NCBI GenBank assembly: GCA_016294105.1
Contig: JAEDCN010000008.1
Coordinates: 23,923-87,922, forward strand
Direction of reading: 5' to 3'
Origin: Treponema sp.
Lineage (GTDB): Bacteria > Spirochaetota > Spirochaetia > Treponematales > Treponemataceae
Length of the DNA: 64,000 nucleotides
Shown: one piece after another, positions 50,705-61,500 of the stretch
Numbering within the stretch: the first letter of the stretch is position 1
How the letters are laid out: each line of letters starts with the position of its first letter
Notes under the pieces: generated by a model
Databases searched by the model: none
Told to the model about the DNA's origin: nothing
What the model saw: only the letters and a program-made list of their open reading frames with translations
Made by a program: the position numbers and the translations under genes

Positions 50705-53011
50705 ATGGCGGGAATTGGGGAAATAATTGCGCATAAAAATGGTGATGAAGAACAATCTCTGATTGAACATTCTCAAAATGTCGCTCGTTTGGCCGGAGAA
50801 TTTGCACAAAGTTTTGGAAATGAGGATTGGGCACAATTTGCAGGGATGTTCCATGATTTAGGCAAGGCATTCCCAGACTGGCAAAAATATATTCGTGGAC
50901 TAAAATCAAGTTCTATCAATCATAGTGAAGTGGGAGCACAATATGCCTTTTCGAGAATGAATCCAAGGAATCCTCTTGCCAAAGTTGTTCCATATCTAAT
51001 AGCTGGGCATCATGCGGGTTTGCCTGATTATGATATTGGTAGAGGGAATGAGTTGAAGAAAACATTGAATGAGCATTCATATGAGTCACTGCTTGCTCTT
51101 CCCCAATTACAAGAAATGTTCTCCACCTCTTTTCCGACATCGATGCCATTCGGGAAGAATGATCCACAAAAGGATACCTCTCAAAATATTCTTAATTATC
51201 TCCATCTTTGGATCCGTATGCTGTATTCCTGCCTTGTTGATGCGGATTTTCTTGACACGGAAACCTTTATGACTCCTGAACAAACAGAATTGAGAGGAAC
51301 TGATATCAGTCTGTTTGAGTTGAAGAAGAAATTCGATTCTCACATGGAGGAAATGGCTAAGAATTCTTTGCCTTCTAAGATAAATAATATCCGAAGTTCA
51401 ATATTGGAGTCTTGTCGGGAAAAGGCAAGATTGGAGCCGGGCTTCTATTCTCTCAATGTCCCCACTGGTGGCGGAAAGACACTATCATCAATGGCATTTG
51501 CATTGGAGCATGCCCTTTACCATGGCAAGAAGAAGATAATCATGGCAATTCCATATACCAGTATTATTGAACAGACGGCAAAGGTATACAAATATGGAAC
51601 CGATGATGATGACAAAATAAAGGAGATGAGACAATTCGGGAAATGCTTGTTCGGTGAAGAAAATGTCCTTGAGCACCATTGCAATTTCAATTTCGAGCAG
51701 GACGAGAAGTATGAAATAATGAAAAAGCAGAAGCTTGCGGTTGAAAATTGGGACGCTCCGATTATTGTAACAACAAATGTGCGGCTGTTTGAATCCCTGT
51801 TCAATGCCCACAGCTCTGCGTGCCGAAAACTCCACAATATTGTTGACTCTGTGATTATTTTGGATGAAGTGCAAATGCTTCCTCCTGAATACTTGAAATC
51901 GATTCTTTCTGTATTGCAGGGACTAGTGAAATGCTTTGGCGTGACGGTTGTTCTTTGTACCGCAACACAACCTGTATTGGAAGGTCAAATTGGTTCCGAC
52001 ACCTATATGTTTGAGGGGCTTGAGAAAGACTGTGTTGTTCCAATTATTGACAATCCACAAGGACTGTCAGAGCAATTGAAACGTGTGGAAATCGATTCTA
52101 ATCTTGCAAAGGAAAAACTTCCTGACTGGAGGACTTTAGCAGATAAGCTCTGTGAATACAAACAGGTTTTGTGTATCGTGCAAACAAGAAAAGACTGTCG
52201 AGAACTACATGCTTTGATGCCTGACGGAACAATCCATCTTTCCGCACTCATGTGTGCTGAGGAACGCTCTGAGATTATTTCCGATATAAAAGCAAAATTG
52301 AGGAAGGGAGACGTTATCCGTGTGGTCAGCACCCAGCTTGTGGAGTGCGGTGTTGACATTGACTTCCCTGTTGTTTTTCGGGCCATGGCTGGGATGGATT
52401 CTGTTGCCCAGTCTGCAGGTCGCTGCAATCGGGAAGGTAAGCTTGAAGCAGGAACGGTGTATCTTTTTGAGCCGCCGACAAAAAATCCTCCGGGACTACT
52501 GCGAAAGGGAGCTGAAGTCACCCGTGATTTGCTTGAGGAATACAATTATGAGCTAAAGCTTACTCCCGATTTGTACAAAAGGTACTTTACATTGTATTAT
52601 AAAAAGATAAATGGTTTTGACAAAGACAATATGTTCAAGGAAGCCATGCTTGATGGAATGTCAGAAGGAAAATTTCAATTCAGAACCCTTTCTGATAAGT
52701 ATCATTTGATAGACAACGGGTTTCAGGGAACAATATACGTTCGGTATTGTTCGCCAAGAGTGGGGAAGGATAACCTTGCCTTGCTCCAAAGACTCGCTTC
52801 TGGTGATGTGGATAAGAAGCTTTTCAGACAGTTGGGGCGGTATTCGGTTAATCTGCCGATGAGAGAGATTCAGGAGCTCGTGAAGGCTGGCAGGGTATTG
52901 CAGCCAATAGAAGGAGTTTTCATGCAGTCACTTGATGATGGCACTTTGTATCAGGCGGGGCTGGGACTTGTTGCTGATTCTGTTCAGTCATTCAGTACGT
53001 ATATATTTTAG
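50705..53011 (+). CDS. cas3: CRISPR-associated helicase-nuclease Cas3, type I-C
   Basis: About 768 residues. The N-terminal HD nuclease (IEHSQNVARLAGEFA, MFHDLGKAFPDW, later GHHAGLPDY) cuts single-stranded DNA; the SF2 helicase follows with Walker A VPTGGGKT (about residue 258), DEVQ box ILDEVQMLPPE, ATQPVLEG and motif VI QSAGRCNREG. Cascade recruits it to degrade the invader. The frame is open from GTG 50627, but AAGGAGG 7 nt before ATG 50705 settles the start. First of seven cas genes on one strand with small gaps or overlaps. Confidence 0.95.
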   Translation: MAGIGEIIAHKNGDEEQSLIEHSQNVARLAGEFAQSFGNEDWAQFAGMFHDLGKAFPDWQKYIRGLKSSSINHSEVGAQYAFSRMNPRNPLAKVVPYLIAGHHAGLPDYDIGRGNELKKTLNEHSYESLLALPQLQEMFSTSFPTSMPFGKNDPQKDTSQNILNYLHLWIRMLYSCLVDADFLDTETFMTPEQTELRGTDISLFELKKKFDSHMEEMAKNSLPSKINNIRSSILESCREKARLEPGFYSLNVPTGGGKTLSSMAFALEHALYHGKKKIIMAIPYTSIIEQTAKVYKYGTDDDDKIKEMRQFGKCLFGEENVLEHHCNFNFEQDEKYEIMKKQKLAVENWDAPIIVTTNVRLFESLFNAHSSACRKLHNIVDSVIILDEVQMLPPEYLKSILSVLQGLVKCFGVTVVLCTATQPVLEGQIGSDTYMFEGLEKDCVVPIIDNPQGLSEQLKRVEIDSNLAKEKLPDWRTLADKLCEYKQVLCIVQTRKDCRELHALMPDGTIHLSALMCAEERSEIISDIKAKLRKGDVIRVVSTQLVECGVDIDFPVVFRAMAGMDSVAQSAGRCNREGKLEAGTVYLFEPPTKNPPGLLRKGAEVTRDLLEEYNYELKLTPDLYKRYFTLYYKKINGFDKDNMFKEAMLDGMSEGKFQFRTLSDKYHLIDNGFQGTIYVRYCSPRVGKDNLALLQRLASGDVDKKLFRQLGRYSVNLPMREIQELVKAGRVLQPIEGVFMQSLDDGTLYQAGLGLVADSVQSFSTYIF

Positions 53012-53033
53012 ACAGAAGGAGGACGAGAAATTG

Positions 53034-53795
53034 ATGAAGGAATTTTTTGACAAGACATTTTGCCTTGAGGTATGGGGTGAGTATGCCTGCTTTACTCGTC
53101 CAGAGATGAAGGTGGAGCGGGTGAGTTACGATGTGATAACGCCATCGGCTGCCAGAGCCATCTTTGAGGCGATTTTCTGGAAGCCCGCCGTCTGCTGGAA
53201 AGTACGGAAGATAGAAGTGTTGAGTCCCATAAAGTGGATTAACCTGCGGCGAAATGAAGTTAGTGTAGTGGCAAACGACAGTTCCAGTGGAATTTGTATT
53301 GAGGAAAAACGACAGCAACGGGCTGGGTTATTTCTAAAGGATGTCCGCTACCGCATTCATGCCGACCTAGTTTTTATTCCTCCCAAGAAGCGCAGGGAAA
53401 CTCAAAACCCTTTGCCGGAGTATCTTGTGGATGCACAGGAGAAAGAGGAGCTATTAGCCAGGAAACTGACTGACGACCATCCGCATGAAAACCCCGCCAA
53501 ATACAACAGCATGTTTGAGCGCAGGGCAAAGAAGGGGCAGTGCTTTTTTCAGCCATATCTAGGATGCAGGGAATTCAGTTGCTTTTTCAAGCTGGTGGAT
53601 GCAAAGAAAGAAGCTGCGGCACCAATTCCAGAAACTCGTGATTTAGGCTTTATGCTGTATGACATGGATTATTCTGGGGTGAAAAATCCAGGGAAAATCG
53701 GCCCCGATGATATAAAGCCTGCCTTTTTTAGGGCACGGCTTGAAAACGGAGTGGTAAATGTTCCTGATTGGGACAGCGAGGAGGTGCACAAATGA
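53034..53795 (+). CDS. cas5c: Cas5c (Cas5d), crRNA-processing Cascade subunit, type I-C
   Basis: 253 residues from ATG 53034 (GGAGG upstream). RAMP start KTFCLEVWGEYACFTRPEMKVERVSYDVITPSAARAIFEAIFWKP is typical of I-C Cas5. In this subtype, which lacks Cas6, Cas5 cleaves the repeat RNA and keeps the 5' handle. The conserved YxxFxxR-like segment and the later YNSMFERRAKKGQCFFQPYLGCREF fit this. It overlaps cas8c by 4 nt. Confidence 0.95.
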   Translation: MKEFFDKTFCLEVWGEYACFTRPEMKVERVSYDVITPSAARAIFEAIFWKPAVCWKVRKIEVLSPIKWINLRRNEVSVVANDSSSGICIEEKRQQRAGLFLKDVRYRIHADLVFIPPKKRRETQNPLPEYLVDAQEKEELLARKLTDDHPHENPAKYNSMFERRAKKGQCFFQPYLGCREFSCFFKLVDAKKEAAAPIPETRDLGFMLYDMDYSGVKNPGKIGPDDIKPAFFRARLENGVVNVPDWDSEEVHK

Positions 53796-55570
53796 TTTTA
53801 CAAGCCTTGTACGAATATGCCCAAAGAAAAGGTGATGCACTCCCTGAAGATGGATTTGAGAGTAAAGAACTGAAATTTCTTATAAAAATTAAAGAAGACG
53901 GAACCTTTGTAAGGTTGGAAGATGTTAGGCAAGAAAAAGATGGAAAATTTATAGGAAGAATTTACCAAGTTCCACAGTCAATAAAAAGGAGTGGATCAAA
54001 ATCCTACGAAACTACATTCTTATTATGGGATCATTATGGGTATATCCTCAATGAGCCCAAAAAGGAAAAGGGGGAGTCAAATGAGAAAGCAATTTCTGAT
54101 GCAGCCAAACAAAATCATACTTTTATTGAATCATTGAATTCCTTACCAGATTCCTTAAAAAAAGATAAAGGTGTTGCAGCAATTATTTCATTTTATGAGA
54201 AATATCAAAAAGATAATTATACAATCATAAAACAAGATGAAGTGTGGTCAGATTGTGTGAAAATACCTGGTTGCAATCTTTCCTTTATACTGTTTGGTGA
54301 TGATTATCCTGTTTTTTATAGAGAGGCTGTTAAAGATTATCAAAGAAGTATAATTGTTCAGCAGTCTATTATGGAGCCTAATTCTGATGTAACAAGTGAT
54401 AACGTAAATGGAGTTTGTTTGATTACAGGGGAAAAGGCTGTAATCAAACGTCTTCATTCTCAGACACCTATTTTAGGGGCTAAAAGTACTGCATCTTTAA
54501 TAGGGTTTCAGAAAAATAGTGGCTATGATTCTTATGGAAAGGAACAGTCTTATAATGCCCCGGTATCTGTACAAGCTGAGGCAGCCTATACAAAAGCATT
54601 GAATCATTTAATCAAGTCAAAGAATAATAGATTCTGGCTTGGTAAAGATACGGTTGTTTTCTGGGCGGAGAAGAAAGAAGCAGAACAGTTTGAATCCTCT
54701 TTTTCGGTTTTCTTTTCCAAGGATTTTGATTCAGATGACCCTGACCGATGTGTGCATGAAGTAAAAAATCTTTTCAATGCGGTAAACACAGGAAAGTTTG
54801 ACGCAGACTTTAGCTCGAATTTCTATGTTTTGTGCCTCTCTCCAAATGCGGCCCGGATCGCTGTGCGCTTCTGGGAAATGGGTAAGGTTGAAACCTTTGC
54901 CAAGCGGATAAAACAGCATTTTGATGATTTTGAAATCACACGACCCAATGATTCTGTTGAGCATCTGAATCTTTATCAGATTCTTTCTGCAACAGCCTTG
55001 GAGCACAAAATGGATAATATTGCCCCTAATCTTACTGGTGCTGTCATGCAGTCCATATTGAAGGGGCTTCCCTATCCTGTAATCTTGCAGCAGCAGTGCA
55101 TCCGCCGAATTCGTGGGGAGCAAAAAGTAACACGAGAACGAGCGGCAATTCTAAAGGCTTATTTGATTCGAATAAACAAGGAGGTTTCTGTGGCATTGGA
55201 CAGAAATGAAAAAAACAAGGGGTATCTCTTGGGGAGGCTGTTTGCAGTCTTTGAAAAGGTTCAGCAGGACACGCATCCTGGACTGAATGCAACAATCGTG
55301 GACAGGTTTTATGGGGCTGCTTCCACCAATCCGAGGACGGTATTTGCCCAATTGTCGAGGTTGAATCGTCATCATTTGAGTAGCTATGACAATGCTGCTT
55401 TTCGGGTGAATCGTGAGAAAGAAATCGGTGAGATAATGAACCTGATCGACTCATTTCCCGCTCACCTTGATTTGAATGAGCAGTCCTACTTTGCAATCGG
55501 TTACTATCATGAGAAGCAGAGCTTCTTTGAGAAAACAAATAAATCTGAAGAAACAGAAGGAGATAATTGA
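53792..55570 (+). CDS. cas8c: Cas8c (Csd1), large Cascade subunit, type I-C
   Basis: 592 residues from ATG 53792, overlapping cas5c. Csd1-like features: MILQALYEYAQRKGDALPEDGFE at the start, the central CLITGEKAVIKRLH (Cys near a treble-clef-like spot), YTKALNHLIKSKNNRFWLGKDTVVFWAEK, and a helical C-terminal Cas11-like part (NEKNKGYLLGRLFAVFEKVQQDTHP). It reads the PAM and contacts the target; I-C loci also make Cas11c from an internal start in cas8c, though no internal start was proven here. Confidence 0.95.
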   Translation: MILQALYEYAQRKGDALPEDGFESKELKFLIKIKEDGTFVRLEDVRQEKDGKFIGRIYQVPQSIKRSGSKSYETTFLLWDHYGYILNEPKKEKGESNEKAISDAAKQNHTFIESLNSLPDSLKKDKGVAAIISFYEKYQKDNYTIIKQDEVWSDCVKIPGCNLSFILFGDDYPVFYREAVKDYQRSIIVQQSIMEPNSDVTSDNVNGVCLITGEKAVIKRLHSQTPILGAKSTASLIGFQKNSGYDSYGKEQSYNAPVSVQAEAAYTKALNHLIKSKNNRFWLGKDTVVFWAEKKEAEQFESSFSVFFSKDFDSDDPDRCVHEVKNLFNAVNTGKFDADFSSNFYVLCLSPNAARIAVRFWEMGKVETFAKRIKQHFDDFEITRPNDSVEHLNLYQILSATALEHKMDNIAPNLTGAVMQSILKGLPYPVILQQQCIRRIRGEQKVTRERAAILKAYLIRINKEVSVALDRNEKNKGYLLGRLFAVFEKVQQDTHPGLNATIVDRFYGAASTNPRTVFAQLSRLNRHHLSSYDNAAFRVNREKEIGEIMNLIDSFPAHLDLNEQSYFAIGYYHEKQSFFEKTNKSEETEGDN

Positions 55571-55572
55571 TT

Positions 55573-56439
55573 ATGGCTAAGCTTGAGAAGCGGTATGACT
55601 TTGTGCTGTACTTTGATGTAAAGGATGGAAATCCCAATGGCGATCCAGATGCAGGAAACCTTCCCCGCATTGATGCGGAGACTGGGCATGGTATTGTTAC
55701 CGACGTTTGTCTGAAACGTAAGGTTCGCAATTATGTGCAGCTGACAAGGGGAAATGCGGCTGGATATGACATTTTTGTGAAGGAGAAGGCAATTCTCAAC
55801 AACGAGATTGAGGAGGTTTATGCTGATTTGGGAATTAAAGCCGACTCAAAAAACAAGGCGAAGGGGGACGATGTAGAAAAAGGTCGTGTTGGGATGTGCA
55901 AGAAATTCTATGATGTTAGAACTTTTGGTGCTGTGATGAGTACTGGTGCCAATGCGGGACAGGTTCGAGGCCCGGTGCAGCTGACCTTTGCCCGCTCTGT
56001 GGAGCCAGTTGTGACCTTTGAGCATAGCATCACCCGAATGGCTGTTGCCACTGCAGAGGAAGCTGAAAAGCAGGGAGGAGACAACAGGACAATGGGGCGA
56101 AAATATACCATTCCCTACGGGCTCTACCGGGCTTATGGCTTTGTCTCCTCTCATTTCGCTTCAAGCACGGGATTTTCTGCAGAAGACTTGGATTTGCTCT
56201 GGGAAGCGCTGGTGCAGATGTTTGAGTTTGACCGGTCTGCGGCTCGTGGACTGATGACCACCCGGCGGCTTGTGATTTTTGAGCACAATTCCGCCCTTGG
56301 CTCAAAACCTGCAGATGAGCTGTTTAGCCGTATAAAGGCAGAACTCACTGGCAATAGTCCTGCAAGGGATTTTACGGACTATACCATTTCCCTTGACGGA
56401 AAGCCGCTTTCTGAAACAAAAACAGTTGTGACGCTTTGA
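55573..56439 (+). CDS. cas7c: Cas7c (Csd2), Cascade backbone subunit, type I-C
   Basis: 288 residues. RAMP/Cas7 opening KRYDFVLYFDVKDGNPNGDPDAGNLPRIDAETGHGIVTDVCLKRKVRNY is highly typical, as is FGAVMSTGANAGQVRGPVQLTFARSVEPV. Several copies bind the spacer part of the crRNA. AAGGAGAT precedes ATG 55573, 2 nt after cas8c ends. Its stop overlaps the cas4 ATG (TGATG). Confidence 0.96.
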   Translation: MAKLEKRYDFVLYFDVKDGNPNGDPDAGNLPRIDAETGHGIVTDVCLKRKVRNYVQLTRGNAAGYDIFVKEKAILNNEIEEVYADLGIKADSKNKAKGDDVEKGRVGMCKKFYDVRTFGAVMSTGANAGQVRGPVQLTFARSVEPVVTFEHSITRMAVATAEEAEKQGGDNRTMGRKYTIPYGLYRAYGFVSSHFASSTGFSAEDLDLLWEALVQMFEFDRSAARGLMTTRRLVIFEHNSALGSKPADELFSRIKAELTGNSPARDFTDYTISLDGKPLSETKTVVTL

Positions 56440-57083
56440 TGTATCAGGAGCCGGACTACTTGCTGCTTAGCGGGCTTCAGCACTTATGCTTTTGCCCGAG
56501 GCAGTGTGCTTTTATACATGTTGAGCAGTTATGGAGCGAGAATTATTTCACGGCTTCTGGGCGGATTCTCCATGAGAAGGTTCACGGTGGCATCGGGGAG
56601 TCCCGTCGGTGCATACGTACAGAACGGGACTTGAAGATTGCGTCCCGTAGGCTGGGGGTGACCGGAAAAACAGATGCCGTGGAATTCTATTCCGACGGTA
56701 CTGTCATTCCAATAGAATACAAGCATGGTAAACCGAAAGAGGATTTCAGTGACGAGGTGCAGCTGTGCGCCCAAGCCATGTGTCTGGAAGAGATGCTGGG
56801 TGTACAGATTGATCAAGGAGCCTTGTTCTACTTTAAGGTGCGGAAAAGGATTCCAGTTGATATGTCACCTGAGTTACGGCAGGAAACTATCCGGGTTGCA
56901 GAGGAATTCCATGGGCTGATACAAGAAGGAAAGACTCCTGCCGCCCAATATACAAAGAAATGCAACAGCTGTTCGTTCATAGATGTATGCTTTCCTGAAT
57001 CTGCTGGGAGGAACAAGTCGGTGGAAATATACCTAAAGAGAAGGCTGGTGAACTCTGCGGCACTGGACGAGGAGGATTTCTGA
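56439..57083 (+). CDS. cas4: Cas4 exonuclease, type I-C adaptation
   Basis: 214 residues. One Cys near the start (CFCPRQC) and the C-terminal CNSCSFIDVC hold the 4Fe-4S cluster; RecB-like nuclease residues are visible in TGKTDAVEFY, VIPIEYKHGKPK (Glu, Lys) and a preceding His in HEKVHGG. Cas4 trims prespacers and selects PAM and orientation with Cas1-Cas2. It is joined to neighbours by TGATG overlaps at both ends. Confidence 0.95.
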   Translation: MYQEPDYLLLSGLQHLCFCPRQCAFIHVEQLWSENYFTASGRILHEKVHGGIGESRRCIRTERDLKIASRRLGVTGKTDAVEFYSDGTVIPIEYKHGKPKEDFSDEVQLCAQAMCLEEMLGVQIDQGALFYFKVRKRIPVDMSPELRQETIRVAEEFHGLIQEGKTPAAQYTKKCNSCSFIDVCFPESAGRNKSVEIYLKRRLVNSAALDEEDF

Positions 57084-58114
57084 TGCAACGATTCCTTAAT
57101 ACCTTATATGTTATGACACAGAAGTCTTATCTTCATAAGAAGGGCGAGATGGTAGAGCTTGTCGTTGATAAGAAGGTGGTTGCGGCAATTCCGCTCATCA
57201 ATTTAGATAGCATCGTTTGTTTCGGAAATGTTTCTGTCAGTCCGTTCTTGTTGGGGGCTTGTCCTGAGTACAATATCACCGTGAGCTTCCTTTCTGAGTC
57301 GGGAAAATACCTTGCCCGTGTGCAAGGGCCGGTGGCCGGCAATGTCCTGTTGCGGAAGGAGCAGTATCGTATCTCTGATGACAAGATTCGTTCTGCACAG
57401 GTTGCACAATTCTTTATTGCCGGCAAGCTTGCGAATCAGCGGAATGTGCTTCAGCGGGCGATTCGAGATCATGGAGAAAAGATTGATGCTTGTAGGGTGC
57501 AGCAAGCTATTGCAATTCTCTCAACTAATTTAAAGAAGATTTCGAAGGAATTCGACTTGGATAGACTCAGGGGATTGGAAGGAGATTCTGCAGAGGCGTA
57601 TTTTTCCGTTTTTGATGAATTGATTGTATCCCAAAAGGAGGTCTTTTCGTTTTCTGGAAGAAGCAGACGGCCTCCCTTGGACAATGTGAATGCCATGCTT
57701 TCGTATACTTACACTTTACTTTTTCATGATATGGTTAGTGCGCTGGAGTGTGTCGGTCTTGACCCTGCCGTTGGATTCCTGCACCGTGACAGGCCGGGGA
57801 GACTCAGCTTGGCTCTGGATTTGATGGAAGAATTCAGGGCTCCTGTCGCTGACAGGCTTGTCTTGTCGCTGATAAATCGTGGCGAGGTGACAGGGAAGGG
57901 ATTCCAGCAGTCTGCAAGTGGCGCTGTAGTGATGAGTGAGGAAACTCGCAAAACTTTGATTGCTGCTTATCAGAAAAAAAAGGAGGCTGTACTTTCTCAC
58001 CCATATGTAGAAAAAAAAATGCATTTAGCGATACTGTTCCAAACGCAAGCCCGACTGCTGGCTCGATATGTTCGTGGTGATATAGATGGGTATCCCGTTT
58101 ATATTTGGAGATAA
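57083..58114 (+). CDS. cas1: Cas1 integrase, type I-C
   Basis: 343 residues. Family markers LDSIVCFGNVSVSPFLL, GPVAGNVLLRKEQYRI, the catalytic Glu region LRGLEGDSAEAYFSVFDELI, and AVGFLHRDRPGRLSLALDLMEEFRAPVADRLVLSLINRGEV with the conserved His and Asp. It inserts spacers at the leader end with Cas2. ATG 57083 overlaps the cas4 stop. Confidence 0.97.
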   Translation: MQRFLNTLYVMTQKSYLHKKGEMVELVVDKKVVAAIPLINLDSIVCFGNVSVSPFLLGACPEYNITVSFLSESGKYLARVQGPVAGNVLLRKEQYRISDDKIRSAQVAQFFIAGKLANQRNVLQRAIRDHGEKIDACRVQQAIAILSTNLKKISKEFDLDRLRGLEGDSAEAYFSVFDELIVSQKEVFSFSGRSRRPPLDNVNAMLSYTYTLLFHDMVSALECVGLDPAVGFLHRDRPGRLSLALDLMEEFRAPVADRLVLSLINRGEVTGKGFQQSASGAVVMSEETRKTLIAAYQKKKEAVLSHPYVEKKMHLAILFQTQARLLARYVRGDIDGYPVYIWR

Positions 58115-58128
58115 AAGGAGGATTGGAT

Positions 58129-58416
58129 ATGATGATGCTGGTGAGCTATGATGTGGCACAGGACGAGCACGGTGAAAAAAGATTGCGACGGGTTGCAAAG
58201 ATATTGCAGGATTATGGTCAGAGGGTACAGTATTCCGTTTTTGAGTGTCTTGTCGAACCAGCCCAATGGGTGGAGCTAAAGAATAAATTGATGAAAGAAA
58301 TCAATCCAGATTATGACAGCCTTCGCTTTTATTCCCTCGGCGCTAATTGGCAAAAACGTGTGGAACATATAGGACAAAAAGAGACCCGCAATCCTCAAGG
58401 ACTTTTAATTTTATAA
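58129..58416 (+). CDS. cas2: Cas2, type I-C
   Basis: 95 residues from ATG 58129 (AAGGAGG 7 nt upstream; two further ATGs follow directly). Ferredoxin-like fold with VSYDVAQDEHGEKRLRRVAKILQDYGQRVQYSVFECLVEP, the catalytic-position Asp included. It dimerises and bridges two Cas1 dimers. The leader begins right after its stop. Confidence 0.96.
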   Translation: MMMLVSYDVAQDEHGEKRLRRVAKILQDYGQRVQYSVFECLVEPAQWVELKNKLMKEINPDYDSLRFYSLGANWQKRVEHIGQKETRNPQGLLIL

Positions 58417-58592
58417 GAAAAACGGTTGCGAACCATAGGCAAACACTTTACAATAAGTCATGAAGGACTATCTATTCTCTTGTTAGAGAATAAAATAATT
58501 CATACATAAATCCTCCTGTAAACTGTAGGGCAAATAGGTTCGCGTTTCTTGGCTTATATCTAGTTGTTTTACAATGAATTGAATGATGTGAA
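58417..58592 (+). promoter_or_regulatory. CRISPR leader
   Basis: AT-rich, 176 nt, no ORF. It contains a perfect 8-bp hairpin TATTCTCT-TGTT-AGAGAATA (58473-58492) and distant complementary GCGAACC (58432-58438) and GGTTCGC (58538-58544). It lies on the repeat's 5' side and next to cas2, as expected for a leader with array promoter and integration signals. Confidence 0.8.
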
Positions 58593-61500
58593 GTCGCCTC
58601 TTCACGGAGGCGTGGATTGAAACTCTAATTCCCATTCTTCATTCTCCTTTGGCTTTCGTCGCCTCTTCACGGAGGCGTGGATTGAAACTTATTGACATTA
58701 TCTTTTTTATCTGGTATATTTAGTCGCCTCTTCACGGAGGCGTGGATTGAAACAAAAATACTATACAGAATCAAAATCAAAACCATCTCGGTCGCCTCTT
58801 CACGGAGGCGTGGATTGAAACAAAAAGACTTTGCGGAATCCATAGGATACAATGTGTCGCCTCTTCACGGAGGCGTGGATTGAAACTTTAGCCGTCATCT
58901 TAGAATATGAGATAATCTTGTCGCCTCTTCACGGAGGCGTGGATTGAAACCTGCATGGAACGCATGAAGCCCATAACGTCAATGGGTCGCCTCTTCACGG
59001 AGGCGTGGATTGAAACAAGGTTATACTCACTGTTTGGAAGTGTATGCAGCAGTCGCCTCTTCACGGAGGCGTGGATTGAAACGCAAAGCTCGTGCGTTGC
59101 TCGGCCAAGCCAGAAGTGTCGCCTCTTCACGGAGGCGTGGATTGAAACTTAGATTAGAGCACATGTCTAAGACTCATATCGATGTCGCCTCTTCACGGAG
59201 GCGTGGATTGAAACAACAGAAACTATACATAAACAGATGCAGGATAAAGTCGCCTCTTCACGGAGGCGTGGATTGAAACATGTTGTATTATGAAAATCAG
59301 CCCGAGCGTTTTGTCGCCTCTTCACGGAGGCGTGGATTGAAACCAGGTATTCTTTGCCAATACCACCAGACTTGGTATGTCGCCTCTTCACGGAGGCGTG
59401 GATTGAAACCTCTTTATTGATATTAGTCCAATCCATACGAACTGTCGCCTCTTCACGGAGGCGTGGATTGAAACACGAGTAAATTGACGAGTCCAGTCTT
59501 GACGCTCTCGTCGCCTCTTCACGGAGGCGTGGATTGAAACCTTTATTACTCTCACGCTTCGTGATGGTAATATCGTCGCCTCTTCACGGAGGCGTGGATT
59601 GAAACTGGTTTTACCTGGGAAATGATTCGAAATCTCTCGTCGCCTCTTCACGGAGGCGTGGATTGAAACAACCAGGAGGAATAACTTCTACGATTGAAAT
59701 ATTGGTCGCCTCTTCACGGAGGCGTGGATTGAAACCTGAAAGACCAAACAGACGCAAAAGAAAACGGATTGTCGCCTCTTCACGGAGGCGTGGATTGAAA
59801 CCAGTCGCCACCGAACAGAAGGGCGTATGATACACCGTCGCCTCTTCACGGAGGCGTGGATTGAAACTCGATGAGTGGTCGTCATGTGGAGGCCTGACGG
59901 CCGTCGCCTCTTCACGGAGGCGTGGATTGAAACAAATATAACTCCATCTGATGTCAGTAGATCTAGTGTCGCCTCTTCACGGAGGCGTGGATTGAAACTG
60001 ATAAAAGAGTTATCAGATATGAAGATCTTGATGTCGCCTCTTCACGGAGGCGTGGATTGAAACGGCATAGCCCGCACCGAAGGATTCGGCGGCCTTGGGT
60101 CGCCTCTTCACGGAGGCGTGGATTGAAACAGGGAGGTGAGAACTTGCACCACTCCCAGAATAGGGTCGCCTCTTCACGGAGGCGTGGATTGAAACACTTT
60201 TTTCTTCGTTACTGTTCGCTCAGCTCCAGGTCGCCTCTTCACGGAGGCGTGGATTGAAACTCGCTTTCCTTTTTGAAAAATTTGATGATCTTGGAGTCGC
60301 CTCTTCACGGAGGCGTGGATTGAAACCCGAACCAATCTAGCTTTTAAAAGTCTTGCCTTTGTCGCCTCTTCACGGAGGCGTGGATTGAAACCAGTCTATC
60401 AACATGTACATGGCATCTGCTGCGGTCGCCTCTTCACGGAGGCGTGGATTGAAACCACCAAAAGAGCTTGTAGAGATTTGGAAATTTGGTCGCCTCTTCA
60501 CGGAGGCGTGGATTGAAACACAGGTCGGCCTACGAATTCCCACAAATCTGGGTGTCGCCTCTTCACGGAGGCGTGGATTGAAACCACATGTCGTCACCGT
60601 AGCGGTCTCCGTCCGACAGGTCGCCTCTTCACGGAGGCGTGGATTGAAACTGGAAGTAACGGCCTTGAATTGTCTCCATCCGTTGGTCGCCTCTTCACGG
60701 AGGCGTGGATTGAAACTGAGACGGTGCCGCCGGCTATTTGGGCGAGGCCCGTCGCCTCTTCACGGAGGCGTGGATTGAAACATGAGTGCAGCCTTCAATT
60801 CTTCTATAGAAGGTCGAGTCGCCTCTTCACGGAGGCGTGGATTGAAACAAGGCTCTGCACGACAGGGATACCTCTGCCTTGGGTCGCCTCTTCACGGAGG
60901 CGTGGATTGAAACCGGTTTCACCTGGGAAATGATTCGTAACCTGTCGTCGCCTCTTCACGGAGGCGTGGATTGAAACCTGAGAATCAAAATGAACACAAG
61001 CGAAATCTTTTGTCGCCTCTTCACGGAGGCGTGGATTGAAACTCCCTGAGCGTGCAGAACTTGGTATGCAAGGAATGTCGCCTCTTCACGGAGGCGTGGA
61101 TTGAAACAGCTGCTGGTTGACCACCGCCTGTCCTGCGGCCAAGTCGCCTCTTCACGGAGGCGTGGATTGAAACTCTATGCCCTTGCCATCGCCACCCTGT
61201 CCCTTGGTCGCCTCTTCACGGAGGCGTGGATTGAAACATCGATGTCGGCCCAGAGGCTTTGGCTCATCTCGTGTCGCCTCTTCACGGAGGCGTGGATTGA
61301 AACGCGGGAGAACTGGAACAAACACAGCTTGCGCTGTCGCCTCTTCACGGAGGCGTGGATTGAAACAAGAAAGTGCAATAAACGCCATGATGGAGCTTGG
61401 TCGCCTCTTCACGGAGGCGTGGATTGAAACAGGCTACAACATAATCAAGATCCCAGTAACCCTCGAGTCGCCTCTTCACGGAGGCGTGGATTGAAACACT

